Of a stretch of 64,000 bases of DNA, positions 52,820 through 61,821 are shown one piece after another. How positions within the stretch are numbered: the first letter of the stretch is position 1; each line of letters opens with the position of its first letter. The notes below the pieces were generated by a model. It was not told the origin of the DNA. It searched no databases and saw only the letters and a program-made list of their open reading frames with translations. This stretch comes from Rhodoplanes sp. Z2-YC6860 (GTDB lineage Bacteria > Pseudomonadota > Alphaproteobacteria > Rhizobiales > Xanthobacteraceae). Made by a program: the position numbers and the translations under genes. The DNA lies in assembly GCF_001579845.1 (NCBI RefSeq), contig NZ_CP007440.1:7028029-7092028 (forward strand), in the 5' to 3' direction.

Positions 52820-55800
52820 GTGGTGAGTGAGACCAAGTCTCCGCTCGAATATCTCAGCGACCCACGGTTGGCGCCGTACGCAACCGGCTCAGTGCCGGTA
52901 TGGCTGTGGAGCGCCGATGCGACCCATATCCTGTGGGGCAATCCGACCGCGGCCGCAATCTTCAACGCTGCCTCGCCGGCGGCACTGCAGGGCCACACCA
53001 TCGACCCCAAGGGCTCGGCTGCGCTGCAAATCGCGCGGCTTGCCGGAACGCTACCGCACGGCTCCACGCCGCGGCTCGAGCGACTGCGTGGATTCGGCGG
53101 TCGTTTCGGCGGCGCACTGCTTTGCAACTGCGCGCGCATCACGATGACGGATCGGGTGCCGGCGATCCTCGTGGTCAGCACCGAAGCCGCCGGACCCAAG
53201 CTTTCGCTCGGTGAGCAGGCCAAACGGCTGCTCGCCGGCACCGACGCGGCCGCCGCGCTGTTTGCCGCCGATGGCGCGCTTCTCTCTGCGACAGCGGCCG
53301 CCGGCGCACTGCTCGGCAATAACACCTCGCTTGCTGCACTGAACGCGACGCCGCTTGCCGAGAAGGCGTTCGCCTCCGGCCGCGCCGAAGGCGCAATCAA
53401 CGAAGCCGATATGACGCTCCAGCGCGTCGGAGCCGATGCCTCGACACTTCTGCTTGCGATGTTGACGCCGCGCGAGACGGTCGCTGCGCCCGCTCCGGTC
53501 AGAGTTGAAACTGAAGTCGAGCCGCCGAACGGCGAAGCGCCCGCTGCTCCTGCGCTCGACACAATGGCGCCAATGCCAGCGACCGACACGCCCCAGGCTC
53601 CGCCGTTGCAGCCTGAGACGGCGCAAACCACGCCGGCTGCGCCTGCTGAGCCCGGGCCTGCTGAGCCTGCATCTGCTGAGCCTGCTGCAGCGCCCCCCTC
53701 GCCTGCCGCAATCGCGAGCGAGCGCCGCGCGCCGCTGCGGTTCGTCTGGCAGATGGATTCCGGTCAGGGCTTCTCGATCGCCTCGGACGAGTTTCTTGCG
53801 CTGATCGGCAAAGGCCCAGCGTCCACGCTCGGCCGGCCGTGGACTGAAATCGCCACGGCCCTGAGCCTCGATCCCGAGGGCCAAGTGGAGCGCGCGCTTG
53901 CCTCGCGCGACACGTGGTCAGGCATCATCGTGTCGTTCCCGGTCGAAGGCAGCAATGCGCGGGTCGACGCCGAGCTGTCGGGACTTCCAGTGTTCGATCG
54001 CGACCGTAACTTGCGCGGCTATCGCGGCTTCGGCATCTGCCGCAACGTGGCGCAGCTCAACCAACTGATACAAGCCCGCGCCGCGGAGACGCCTGGCGCA
54101 CCGGCTTCACGCGTCGAGCCGTCGTTATTCCGCGACGAGCCGCCGCCCGCTTCTACCTCGGCCGAGAATGTGGTGCCGTTCCCCTCGGCACCGACCGACG
54201 GTCCGCCGGCGCTTTCGCCGATCGAGCGCAAGGCCTTCAGCGAGCTCGCCAGCCGCTTGACCGCACAGCTGCGCGGCCGCGAGCTGCCGCAAAATCGCGA
54301 GACGCCAAGCCCGACGTCGATCGCACCCGAAGCCGTCGCGGCTTCGCCGCAGAGCCCTGCCGAAGAACCTGCTGCCGAGCTCCCATCTCCTCCGCCCGCG
54401 GTCGAGCGCGCGCCGGAACACCCGGCGCTGCCCGCTGCCGCAGACTCGGCGAGCGACGCGCGGCCGATCCTCGACCGCTTGCCGGTCGGCGTCCTGGTCT
54501 ACCGCCTCGACAAGCTGATCTACGCCAACCGCGCCTTCTTGGAGTGGACCGGCTATGGCGAACTTTCGGCGCTGGAGGAAGCGGGCGGCCTCGACGCACT
54601 GTTCGTCGGGCCCAGTCGGGACGAGCCGACACCCAACAACGGCTCCAAAGCGCTGACGATCGCGACCAACAAGGGCAGCCAGGTCCCCGTGAAGGCGCGG
54701 CTGTTCACCTCGCCATGGAACGGCGAATCCGCTCTGGTTCTGATGCTGACCAGCGTCGGGACCGACGACAACAAGAAAAATTTTGAGCAGGCCCTGCGGG
54801 AAGCCAAGTCCGAGGCCGGCGAATTGCGCGCCATCCTCGACACCACCGCCGATGGCGTGGTGCTGCTCGACGCGAACGGCCAGATCACCTCGATCAATAC
54901 CAGCGCCGAGGTGATGTTCGGCTACCAGAGCCGCGAACTCGCCGGACGGCCGTTTGCGAGTCTGCTTGCTCAGGACAATCAGCACATCGCCGAACAGATG
55001 CTCGACAGCGTCAACCGCCAGCCGTCGGCGGAGCCGAATGGACGAGACGTGATCGGCCGACGCAGCAGCGGCACCGAATTCCCGCTGTTCATCACCTTCG
55101 GTGCGCTGCCGGCCGAGAACAAGCGCTGCGCCATCGCGCGCGATTTGACGCTATGGAAACGCGCCGAGCAGGAGCTGATCGCAGCAAAGCGGGAGGCCGA
55201 ACGGGTTTCGGCCACGAAATCGGATTTCCTCGCCAAGATCAGCCACGAGATCCGCACGCCGCTCAACGCCATGATCGGCTTCTCCGAGATCATGATGCAG
55301 GAGCGCTTCGGCTCGATCGGCAACGAGCGCTACCAGCAGTATCTCGCGGACATCCACGCCTCCGGCGGCCATGTCATCTCGCTGCTCAACGACCTGCTCG
55401 ATCTGTCGAAGATCGAGGCAGGGAAGCTCGAGCTGAACTTTGCGGACGTCAATCTCAACGATCTCACCCAGCAATGCGTCGCGATGATGCAGCCACAGGC
55501 CAATCGTGAGCGCATCATCATCCGTACTTCGCTGCCGCAAGACCTGCCGCAGGTCACTGCCGACCCGCGCTCGGTGCGCCAGATCGTGCTGAATCTCCTG
55601 TCCAACTCGATCAAGTTCACGAGCGCCGGCGGCCAGGTGATCGTGTCGACGGCGCTCGACGACCAGCACGATGTGGTGCTGCGCGTGCGCGATACCGGCG
55701 TCGGTATGAGCGAGCGGGATCTCACCATCGCCATGGAGCCGTTCCGGCAGCTCGCAACGTCGTCGCGCTGGGGTTCGGGCGGCCAAGGCCTTGGTCTGCC

Positions 55801-55915
55801 GCTGACCAAAGCTCTGGCGGAAGCGAACCGCGCGCGCTTCAAGATCAGAAGCGGCGTCAACGCCGGCACGCTGGTCGAGGTGGCTTTCTCAGGCACGCGG
55901 ATGGCCGCCGAATAG
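52820..55915 (+). CDS. pdhS: PdhS-like (PleC/DivJ family) PAS-domain sensor histidine kinase
   Basis: A 1031-residue cytoplasmic kinase. The C-terminal half has two PAS domains (about residues 545-620 and 670-770), the H-box KISHEIRTPLN with phospho-accepting His near 809, and the ATPase boxes NLLSNSIKF (N), DTGVGMS (G1) and GLGLPLT (G2). The sequence around the H-box (FSEIMMQERFGSIGNERYQQYL) and the overall length closely match PdhS of Brucella, which controls DivK phosphorylation and the asymmetric cell cycle. The N-terminal 540 residues are poorly conserved and contain long Ala/Pro-rich stretches. GTG at 52820 has GCGGGG 7 nt upstream; GTG at 52823 is an alternative. Confidence 0.85.
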   Translation: MVSETKSPLEYLSDPRLAPYATGSVPVWLWSADATHILWGNPTAAAIFNAASPAALQGHTIDPKGSAALQIARLAGTLPHGSTPRLERLRGFGGRFGGALLCNCARITMTDRVPAILVVSTEAAGPKLSLGEQAKRLLAGTDAAAALFAADGALLSATAAAGALLGNNTSLAALNATPLAEKAFASGRAEGAINEADMTLQRVGADASTLLLAMLTPRETVAAPAPVRVETEVEPPNGEAPAAPALDTMAPMPATDTPQAPPLQPETAQTTPAAPAEPGPAEPASAEPAAAPPSPAAIASERRAPLRFVWQMDSGQGFSIASDEFLALIGKGPASTLGRPWTEIATALSLDPEGQVERALASRDTWSGIIVSFPVEGSNARVDAELSGLPVFDRDRNLRGYRGFGICRNVAQLNQLIQARAAETPGAPASRVEPSLFRDEPPPASTSAENVVPFPSAPTDGPPALSPIERKAFSELASRLTAQLRGRELPQNRETPSPTSIAPEAVAASPQSPAEEPAAELPSPPPAVERAPEHPALPAAADSASDARPILDRLPVGVLVYRLDKLIYANRAFLEWTGYGELSALEEAGGLDALFVGPSRDEPTPNNGSKALTIATNKGSQVPVKARLFTSPWNGESALVLMLTSVGTDDNKKNFEQALREAKSEAGELRAILDTTADGVVLLDANGQITSINTSAEVMFGYQSRELAGRPFASLLAQDNQHIAEQMLDSVNRQPSAEPNGRDVIGRRSSGTEFPLFITFGALPAENKRCAIARDLTLWKRAEQELIAAKREAERVSATKSDFLAKISHEIRTPLNAMIGFSEIMMQERFGSIGNERYQQYLADIHASGGHVISLLNDLLDLSKIEAGKLELNFADVNLNDLTQQCVAMMQPQANRERIIIRTSLPQDLPQVTADPRSVRQIVLNLLSNSIKFTSAGGQVIVSTALDDQHDVVLRVRDTGVGMSERDLTIAMEPFRQLATSSRWGSGGQGLGLPLTKALAEANRARFKIRSGVNAGTLVEVAFSGTRMAAE

Positions 55916-56039
55916 GGCCACTTCCCGTGCACCACCCCTGGTGCCGGCCATCGGCCCGATTATGATGGCTGACGCATCCTACGTCCGGGTTCCCGGCCGT
56001 CCTGCTCCCTGCCGCCGTAACAAATTGCGAGGAAACGTC

Positions 56040-56891
56040 ATGCCGTTCGCCAAAGTCCGCGGAGTGAATATTTTCTATCAGGTCATCGGCGATCACGGCC
56101 CCTGGGTCGCGCTGATCACCGGCGGACGGCGCGGCCACGACGAATTCGTGCCGCTCGCCACCAAGCTTGCCAACGCCGGCTATCGCGTTGTGCTTCACGA
56201 CCGCCGCAACACCGGCCGGTCCGATGTGCTGATCGAGGGCGATACTGCCGAGGAAATTCTCTGGCTCGACGACCTGCACGAGTTGCTCAAGCAGCTCAAC
56301 GCCGTTCCGACTTTCATCGGCGGCTCATCGGCGGGCGCACGCACAGCCATGCGCTATTACGTGCGCTTCCCGAACGACACGCGCGGGCTGCTGCTGATGC
56401 GGGTGACCGGCGGCGCCTTCGCGGCCGCTCGCCTGCCGGAGAACTACTACGGCATGTTCATCAAAGCCGCGCAGCAGGGCGGCATGGCCGCAGTCTGCGC
56501 CACCGAGCAGTACCAGGAGCGCATCGTCGCCAATCCCGCGACGCGCGACCGCCTGATGGCGATGAACCCTCAAGACTACATCAAGGTGATGTCGAACTGG
56601 CAGGACCAGTTCATCGCCTCGACCAAAATGGAGGTGTTCGGCATGACCGACGCCGACCTCGCTTCGATCAAGGTTCCTGCCGTGGTCATTCCAGGCAACG
56701 ACCAGACCCACGCCTCGGTGAACGGAAAGCTCGCGGCGAGCAAAATCCCCGGCGCGGTGCTGCACATGCTGCCGATCCAGGATCAGGAGGTTCCGCTCAT
56801 CAACTATACCGAATGGGCGCCCTACGAGAACGAGATCGCCGACACATTCCTGTCGTTGATGCGAAAAGCCGGCGCATCGAAGGCGGCCTGA
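56040..56891 (+). CDS. Alpha/beta-hydrolase fold protein
   Basis: A 283-residue hydrolase. The oxyanion region GGRRGHDEF, then HDRRNTGRSD (as in HDxRGxGxSD), the nucleophile elbow GGSSAGART (Ser near residue 98), and the C-terminal VVIPGNDQTH with acid Asp and His candidates are all present. Such enzymes hydrolyse esters, C-C bonds or lactones. The ATG at 56040 follows GAGGAAACGTC; the earlier in-frame ATG is not protein-like in context. It is downstream of the kinase gene, 124 bp, with no obvious link. A C-C hydrolase of the MhpC type is possible but unsupported. Confidence 0.83.
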   Translation: MPFAKVRGVNIFYQVIGDHGPWVALITGGRRGHDEFVPLATKLANAGYRVVLHDRRNTGRSDVLIEGDTAEEILWLDDLHELLKQLNAVPTFIGGSSAGARTAMRYYVRFPNDTRGLLLMRVTGGAFAAARLPENYYGMFIKAAQQGGMAAVCATEQYQERIVANPATRDRLMAMNPQDYIKVMSNWQDQFIASTKMEVFGMTDADLASIKVPAVVIPGNDQTHASVNGKLAASKIPGAVLHMLPIQDQEVPLINYTEWAPYENEIADTFLSLMRKAGASKAA

Positions 56892-57016
56892 CGGCCGTTG
56901 TTGGAGATGCGATGAACCTGACGCAATGCAGTCTGTCAGGTTTCCACGGCTGACGTCCGAGCTGGAAAACGGCTAAGCTCAGTCTGCCGGCGTATGCTGG
57001 CGGACGGGTGGAGACC

Positions 57017-57766
57017 ATGCCCATGTTGCATGCGCTTCGGACGTTGCTGATTGCGGTTGCAATCATCACGCTGGCGCCGCTGGCGCGAGCCGCCGAAGAA
57101 GTCGACCTGCTGCTGGTGCTCGCGTCCGACGTTTCCCGCAGTGTCGACCAAGCCAAGTTCCAGTTGCAGCGCGAGGGCTACGCGGCGGCGATCACTGACA
57201 AGCGCGTGCTGGAGGCGATCACCGCCGGCCGCATGCGCCGCATCGCTGTCGCTTTCGTCGAATGGTCCGGCGTCACATCGCAGCGCGTGGTGATCGACTG
57301 GACCCTGATCGATGGCGCCGACGCTGCGCGCAAGTTCAGCGACCAGCTCATCGAATTGCCCCGCTCGTTCGCCGAGCGCACCTCGATCAGCGGCGGCATC
57401 GATTTCTCCATGGGGCTCCTGGCACGCGCGCCCTATGAGGCGCCACGCCGCACCATCGACGTATCCGGCGACGGCACCAACAATTCCGGACGCGACGTGA
57501 CGCTCGCCCGCGACGAGGCCATCGCAAAGGGCGTCACGATCAACGGCCTCGTGATCCTCAGCGAACGGCCGATGCCGTGGAATCCGGAGCATACCAACCC
57601 GCCGGGCGGGCTCGCAGAATATTACCGGACCAACGTGGTTGGCGGCCCGAGCGCGTTCGTCGTCGTGGCGGAGGATTTCAATTCGTTCGGCCAGGCCATC
57701 GTCAAAAAGCTGATTGCCGAGATTGCCGACCTCAGTTTCCCGAAGCGTCTGCTCCCTGGCGGCTGA
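57017..57766 (+). CDS. DUF1194-family protein (von Willebrand A-like)
   Basis: A 249-residue exported protein of the DUF1194 family, with a signal peptide ending near ARAAEE (about residue 23) and then a VWA-like domain with a MIDAS-type VLASDVSRSVD (about residues 33-44). Further typical motifs are AVAFVEWSG and VSGDGTNNSGRDV. The domain is thought to bind metal and protein ligands; the exact role is unknown. A GTG three codons upstream is an alternative start. It stands alone before the CoA-transferase operon. Confidence 0.85.
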   Translation: MPMLHALRTLLIAVAIITLAPLARAAEEVDLLLVLASDVSRSVDQAKFQLQREGYAAAITDKRVLEAITAGRMRRIAVAFVEWSGVTSQRVVIDWTLIDGADAARKFSDQLIELPRSFAERTSISGGIDFSMGLLARAPYEAPRRTIDVSGDGTNNSGRDVTLARDEAIAKGVTINGLVILSERPMPWNPEHTNPPGGLAEYYRTNVVGGPSAFVVVAEDFNSFGQAIVKKLIAEIADLSFPKRLLPGG

Positions 57767-57875
57767 CGGCCCTTCCCGCGACCTCCTGCCTGCCCACCTG
57801 GTGCTTGATCGCGGTTCGCGGTCCAGGGTACAGAAATTGCATGATTATGCGGAACGTGTGGGGAGGTTTGCGTCC

Positions 57876-58583
57876 ATGAACAAGGTGTATCCCGACGCCA
57901 AGGCGGCGTTGGCCGGCCTGCTGAAGGACGGCATGCTGATAGCGGCCGGCGGCTTCGGTCTGTGCGGCATCCCGGAGGTACTGATCCAGGCGATCCGCGA
58001 AGCCGGCGTGAAGAACCTCACGATCGTATCGAACAACGCTGGCGTTGATGGCGCCGGCTTGGGCCTGCTGCTCGAGACCAAGCAGGTCAAAAAGATGATT
58101 TCGTCCTACGTGGGCGAAAACAAGCTGTTTGCCCAGCAGTTTCTCGCCGGCGAACTCGAGATCGAGTTCAATCCGCAAGGCACGCTCGCCGAACGGCTGC
58201 GCGCCGGCGGCGCTGGCATTCCGGCGTTCTTCACCCGCACCGGTGTCGGCACCGACATCGCCAAGGGAAAGGAAGAGCGCGTGTTCGACGGTGAGAAGTA
58301 CATCATGGAGCGCGGCATCGTCGCCGACCTCTCCATTGTGCACGCCTGGAAGGGCGACACCGAAGGCAACCTCGTCTACCGGAAGACCGCGCGGAACTTC
58401 AATCCGATGGTCGCCACAGCCAGCAAACACACGGTCGCGCAGGTCGAAAACCTGGTCGAGCCGGGACAGATCAATCCCGACCACATCATCACGCCGGGCG
58501 TCTACGTGAAACGAATGATCCACGTCCCCAATGCGGTGAAACACATCGAACAGCGCACCGTGCGCAAAAAAGTTCTCGCTTAA
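57876..58583 (+). CDS. scoA: 3-oxoacid CoA-transferase subunit A (SCOT type)
   Basis: A 235-residue alpha subunit of a family I CoA-transferase. The conserved GGFGLCGIPEVLI, TIVSNNAGVDG and FFTRTGVGT motifs match. It exchanges CoA between succinyl-CoA and acetoacetate or a related 3-oxoacid. A GGGAGG site stands 9 nt before the ATG at 57876; earlier in-frame starts are not credible. The beta subunit gene follows after 12 bp, so they form an operon. In this PHA-forming bacterium, as the phasins suggest, it would recycle acetoacetate from PHB breakdown. Confidence 0.92.
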   Translation: MNKVYPDAKAALAGLLKDGMLIAAGGFGLCGIPEVLIQAIREAGVKNLTIVSNNAGVDGAGLGLLLETKQVKKMISSYVGENKLFAQQFLAGELEIEFNPQGTLAERLRAGGAGIPAFFTRTGVGTDIAKGKEERVFDGEKYIMERGIVADLSIVHAWKGDTEGNLVYRKTARNFNPMVATASKHTVAQVENLVEPGQINPDHIITPGVYVKRMIHVPNAVKHIEQRTVRKKVLA

Positions 58584-58595
58584 GGAGAGAGACCC

Positions 58596-59261
58596 ATGTC
58601 CTGGACTCGCGAGCAGATGGCGGAACGCGCGGCGCAGGAGCTGCGCGACGGCTTCTACGTCAATCTCGGCATCGGCATTCCGACGCTGGTGTCGAACTAC
58701 ATCCCGACCGGCATGAGCGTTCAGCTGCAAAGCGAGAACGGCATGCTGGGATTCGGCCCCTTCCCCTATGAAGGCGAGGAAGACCCCGACCTGATCAACG
58801 CCGGCAAGCAGACCGTCACTGAGCTGCCGACCACGAGCTTCTTCTCCTCGGCCGACAGCTTCGCGATGATCCGCGGCGGCCATGTCGACCTTGCATTGCT
58901 CGGCGCCATGCAGGTCGCAGAGAACGGCGACCTCGCCAACTGGATGATCCCCGGCAAGATGGTGAAGGGCATGGGCGGCGCCATGGACCTGGTCGCCGGC
59001 GTCAAGAAGGTCGTGGTGATCATGGAGCACTCGGCCAAGAACAAGGATGGCTCCGTTGACGCGAAGCTCCTGCACACGTGCTCGCTGCCGCTGACCGGCG
59101 CCGGCGTGGTCGACATGATTATTACCGATCTCGGCGTGTTCAATATCGACCGCAAGGGGGGCGGCGGAATGACGCTGATCGAGCTCGCTCCGGGCACCAG
59201 CCTGGAAGAGATCAAATCCAAGACCGAAGCCAATTACCGCGTGGCTTTGAAGAACAACTGA
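58596..59261 (+). CDS. scoB: 3-oxoacid CoA-transferase subunit B (SCOT type)
   Basis: A 221-residue beta subunit with the catalytic Glu47 in the SENG motif ([14 protein letters not shown]), on which CoA thioester intermediates form. It also has [10 protein letters not shown] near residue 25 and [18 protein letters not shown] near 105. It is encoded 12 bp after the A subunit and completes the heterodimer or heterotetramer. A strong hairpin lies 30 bp after the stop. Confidence 0.93.
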   Translation: MSWTREQMAERAAQELRDGFYVNLGIGIPTLVSNYIPTGMSVQLQSENGMLGFGPFPYEGEEDPDLINAGKQTVTELPTTSFFSSADSFAMIRGGHVDLALLGAMQVAENGDLANWMIPGKMVKGMGGAMDLVAGVKKVVVIMEHSAKNKDGSVDAKLLHTCSLPLTGAGVVDMIITDLGVFNIDRKGGGGMTLIELAPGTSLEEIKSKTEANYRVALKNN

Positions 59262-59291
59262 CCTGCGGCAAATCGCGATAGCTTCGCGCAC

Positions 59292-59316
59292 TTCGTGGCC
59301 GGGCACCGGCCACGAA
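59292..59316 (+). terminator. Hairpin after the CoA-transferase operon
   Basis: A perfect 11-bp stem TTCGTGGCCGG/CCGGCCACGAA with a GCA loop. There is no U tract on the plus strand, so efficient intrinsic termination is uncertain. Confidence 0.5.
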
Positions 59317-59399
59317 AGGGTCACAGATAACGGCCATTTTCCCTGTCCACGGCCGCGCGCTATACTGCCCCGGCTTCAAGCATAGACACGGATCGATCT

Positions 59400-61337
59400 G
59401 TGACCGCGGCAACCGGACTCAAGCGCCTGGGCATCCCTGTCGCCGCCATCGTGCTGGCGTGCTTCGCGGCACTTGCCGCGGTTTCGTTTTTCATGCCGTT
59501 CGACACCGTGCGTGACGCGGCCAAAGCCGAGATCCGCAATGTCACCGGCCTCGACGTGGTGCTGAAAGGCGACGTTGACGTTTCGCTGTTTCCGACCGGC
59601 TCCATCACGTTTGCCAATGTGACGCTCGGCGAAGATTCCAATCCGGTTCTGGTGGCCGATCAGCTGATCGCGCGGCTGCGCTTCATTCCCTTGATCACGG
59701 GGCGCATCGAGATATCCGATATTGCGTTGATCAAGCCGAGGATCAGAGTCAATTATGATCGCGACGGCCGCTCGAACTGGGCCGCCACCGTCGAGACTTT
59801 GGCGCGCGCACTCGGCCCCAAAGCCAACCGGCCGGTCAACGTCGCGTCGTTCTCGGAAATCCGGATCGACGACGGCGTTATCGACGTCAACGATGCCGCG
59901 CGCGGCATCAAAGAGACGCTCAGCGACGTTGATCTGGCGCTGGCCTGGCCGTCGATCTCCAAGAGCTTCGCGGCCACCGGCCGCTTCGTGTGGCACAGCG
60001 AGCCGGTCGACGCGGCGGTGACGCTGACCGATTTTGCCGCAGCGCTTGCGGGCGACCGTTCGGGATTCAAAGTCCGGTTGAGTGGCCCACCGATCAAGCT
60101 CGCCTTCGACGGCAACGTCAGCACCAGCCCGACATTGAAAGTCGACGGCACGACCGCTGCCGATTCCGCGTCACTGCGCGACACTTTGCGCTGGGCGGGC
60201 TACCAGCCCAACGTTGGCGGCGGCTTCGGCCGCTTTGCCATCAAGGCCAAAACCAGCGTCGCCTCGGGTACGATCGCGCTCTCCACCGTCAACATCGAGC
60301 TGGACGGCAACGTGGCCGAAGGCGTGCTGACCTTCTCGACCGACGGGCGGCGCTCGATGCAGGGCACGCTCGCGGCCGACGATCTGAATCTGACGCCCTA
60401 TCTCGGCACGATCCGGCTGCTCACCGCCAACGAGCGCGACTGGAATGGCGGCCCGCTCTCGTTCGACGATCTCAGCGGGTTCGATCTCGATCTGCGGCTT
60501 TCCGCGGCGCGCATCGCGATTCAGCGCGCCAAGCTCGGACGCACCGCCGTGGCGCTCAATCTGCGAGGCGGCAAGCTCAACGTCACGATCGGCGAATCCC
60601 AGGCCTTCGGCGGTGTGCTGAAAGGCACGCTCTCGGCTTCGGCCGCCGACGGCGGCGCCGATTTCAAATCGCAGATGCAGTTCGTCGATGTCGATCTCGA
60701 AAACTGCCTGAACGATCTGTTCCAGTTCCGCCGGCTTGATGGCCGTGGCGACATGGAGCTCAACCTCGACGCGTCCGGCAACAGCGTGCTGGCGCTCACC
60801 CGCAGCATGAACGGCTCGGCCAAGCTTGTGGGCCGCCAGGGCGCGATGATCGGGCTCAACGTCGAGCAATTGCTGCGACGGCTCGAACGGAGGCCGCTGT
60901 CCGGCACCGGCGATTTCCGCAACGGCCGCACTCCGTTCGAAAAGCTCAACGTCGACATCAAGATCGCTCAAGGGGTGGCGACGGTCGAGAATGTCAGCAT
61001 GGAAGGCTCCAAGGTCCGGCTCGGGCTCGGCGGCCAGGCCTCGATTCCGGCGCGCGACTTCGACCTGCGTGGCGTCGCAGCGCTCGCCTCGAGCGGCGCG
61101 GCCGACGCGCAGCCCGCGTTCGAACTGCCTTTCGTGGTGCAAGGCCAATGGGAGGATCCGATCATCCTTCCCGACACCCAGAGCCTGATGCAGCGCTCGC
61201 CACTGGCAAGCCCCCTCCTCAACGCGCTCAAGAGCCGGGGCAATTCGAAAGACACGGTGCGCGACGCGCTGGAGCGGCTGATCCCCGGCGCGCTGGGCGG
61301 TGCACCGACCGGCGCCACCCCGCCGGCGGAACGCTGA
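59400..61337 (+). CDS. AsmA-family inner-membrane/periplasmic protein
   Basis: A 645-residue protein of the AsmA/YhdP family, related to bridge-like lipid-transfer proteins. It has an N-terminal signal anchor (IPVAAIVLACFAALAAVSFF, about residues 12-31), then a family-typical RNVTGLDVVLKGDVDVSLFP start. The periplasmic body is a long beta-rich domain with repeated amphipathic strands and ends with the AsmA_2 region (FELPFVVQGQW...PIILPD) near 575. It has a role in outer-membrane lipid traffic or assembly. GTG at 59400 is the only convincing start. Confidence 0.85.
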   Translation: MTAATGLKRLGIPVAAIVLACFAALAAVSFFMPFDTVRDAAKAEIRNVTGLDVVLKGDVDVSLFPTGSITFANVTLGEDSNPVLVADQLIARLRFIPLITGRIEISDIALIKPRIRVNYDRDGRSNWAATVETLARALGPKANRPVNVASFSEIRIDDGVIDVNDAARGIKETLSDVDLALAWPSISKSFAATGRFVWHSEPVDAAVTLTDFAAALAGDRSGFKVRLSGPPIKLAFDGNVSTSPTLKVDGTTAADSASLRDTLRWAGYQPNVGGGFGRFAIKAKTSVASGTIALSTVNIELDGNVAEGVLTFSTDGRRSMQGTLAADDLNLTPYLGTIRLLTANERDWNGGPLSFDDLSGFDLDLRLSAARIAIQRAKLGRTAVALNLRGGKLNVTIGESQAFGGVLKGTLSASAADGGADFKSQMQFVDVDLENCLNDLFQFRRLDGRGDMELNLDASGNSVLALTRSMNGSAKLVGRQGAMIGLNVEQLLRRLERRPLSGTGDFRNGRTPFEKLNVDIKIAQGVATVENVSMEGSKVRLGLGGQASIPARDFDLRGVAALASSGAADAQPAFELPFVVQGQWEDPIILPDTQSLMQRSPLASPLLNALKSRGNSKDTVRDALERLIPGALGGAPTGATPPAER

Positions 61338-61459
61338 GATCGCCGGAAATCCTGACTTATTTGAACATCCGCCCCGCCGGACAGGCGTGATTAAGGCGTT
61401 TCGACTATGATTGCGGCGACGAATCACTCCGCAGGCGCCCCGCCTGCGAAGAGGACCGG

Positions 61460-61720
61460 ATGTTTCACCCTTTGATCCGCTCGCTGGTCAAGATCGCGGT
61501 GGCGTCCCTGATCGTCGGGACGGTCCTCACCCATTTCGGGATCACGCCCGAAATGCTGATCAAGGAATTCGGTTTTTCCTACGAGAAGATCGAGGATCTG
61601 GCGCGCCGCGGCCTGTCCTGGGCCATGCCGAGCCTGATGGTGGGCGCCATGGTGATCCTGCCGGTCTGGTTCCTGATGTACCTGTTCCGGCCGCCGGGCG
61701 GCAGCCCGAACCACGATTAG
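61460..61720 (+). CDS. Small two-helix membrane protein (DUF6460-like)
   Basis: An 86-residue protein with two transmembrane helices (LVKIAVASLIVGTVLTHFG and SLMVGAMVILPVWFLMYLF) separated by a short amphipathic segment with FGFSYEKIEDLARRG. The layout matches small Hyphomicrobiales proteins of the DUF6460 type. The gene is AsmA-proximal but separated by 122 bp. The stop TAG at 61718-61720 is immediately joined to the two-hairpin repeat at 61720, which may act as its terminator. Confidence 0.8.
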   Translation: MFHPLIRSLVKIAVASLIVGTVLTHFGITPEMLIKEFGFSYEKIEDLARRGLSWAMPSLMVGAMVILPVWFLMYLFRPPGGSPNHD

Positions 61721-61818
61721 AGCATGATCCCGAAAAGTGTGAAGCGGTTTTCGGAAAAGATCATGCTCAAACAAGAGCAAGAAGCGACGGGTCTGATTCA
61801 ACGAAGTTGAATCAGACC
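61720..61818. repeat. Two-hairpin dispersed repeat, copy 2 (99 bp)
   Basis: The outer GAGCATGATC/GATCATGCTC stem is perfect (10 bp) with an inner CCGAAAA/TTTTCGG. The second module is a perfect 13-bp GGTCTGATTCAAC/GTTGAATCAGACC stem around GAA. The length is identical to copy 1 (50929-51027). It ends next to the left end of the IS630 element. Confidence 0.88.
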
Positions 61819-61821
61819 CTA

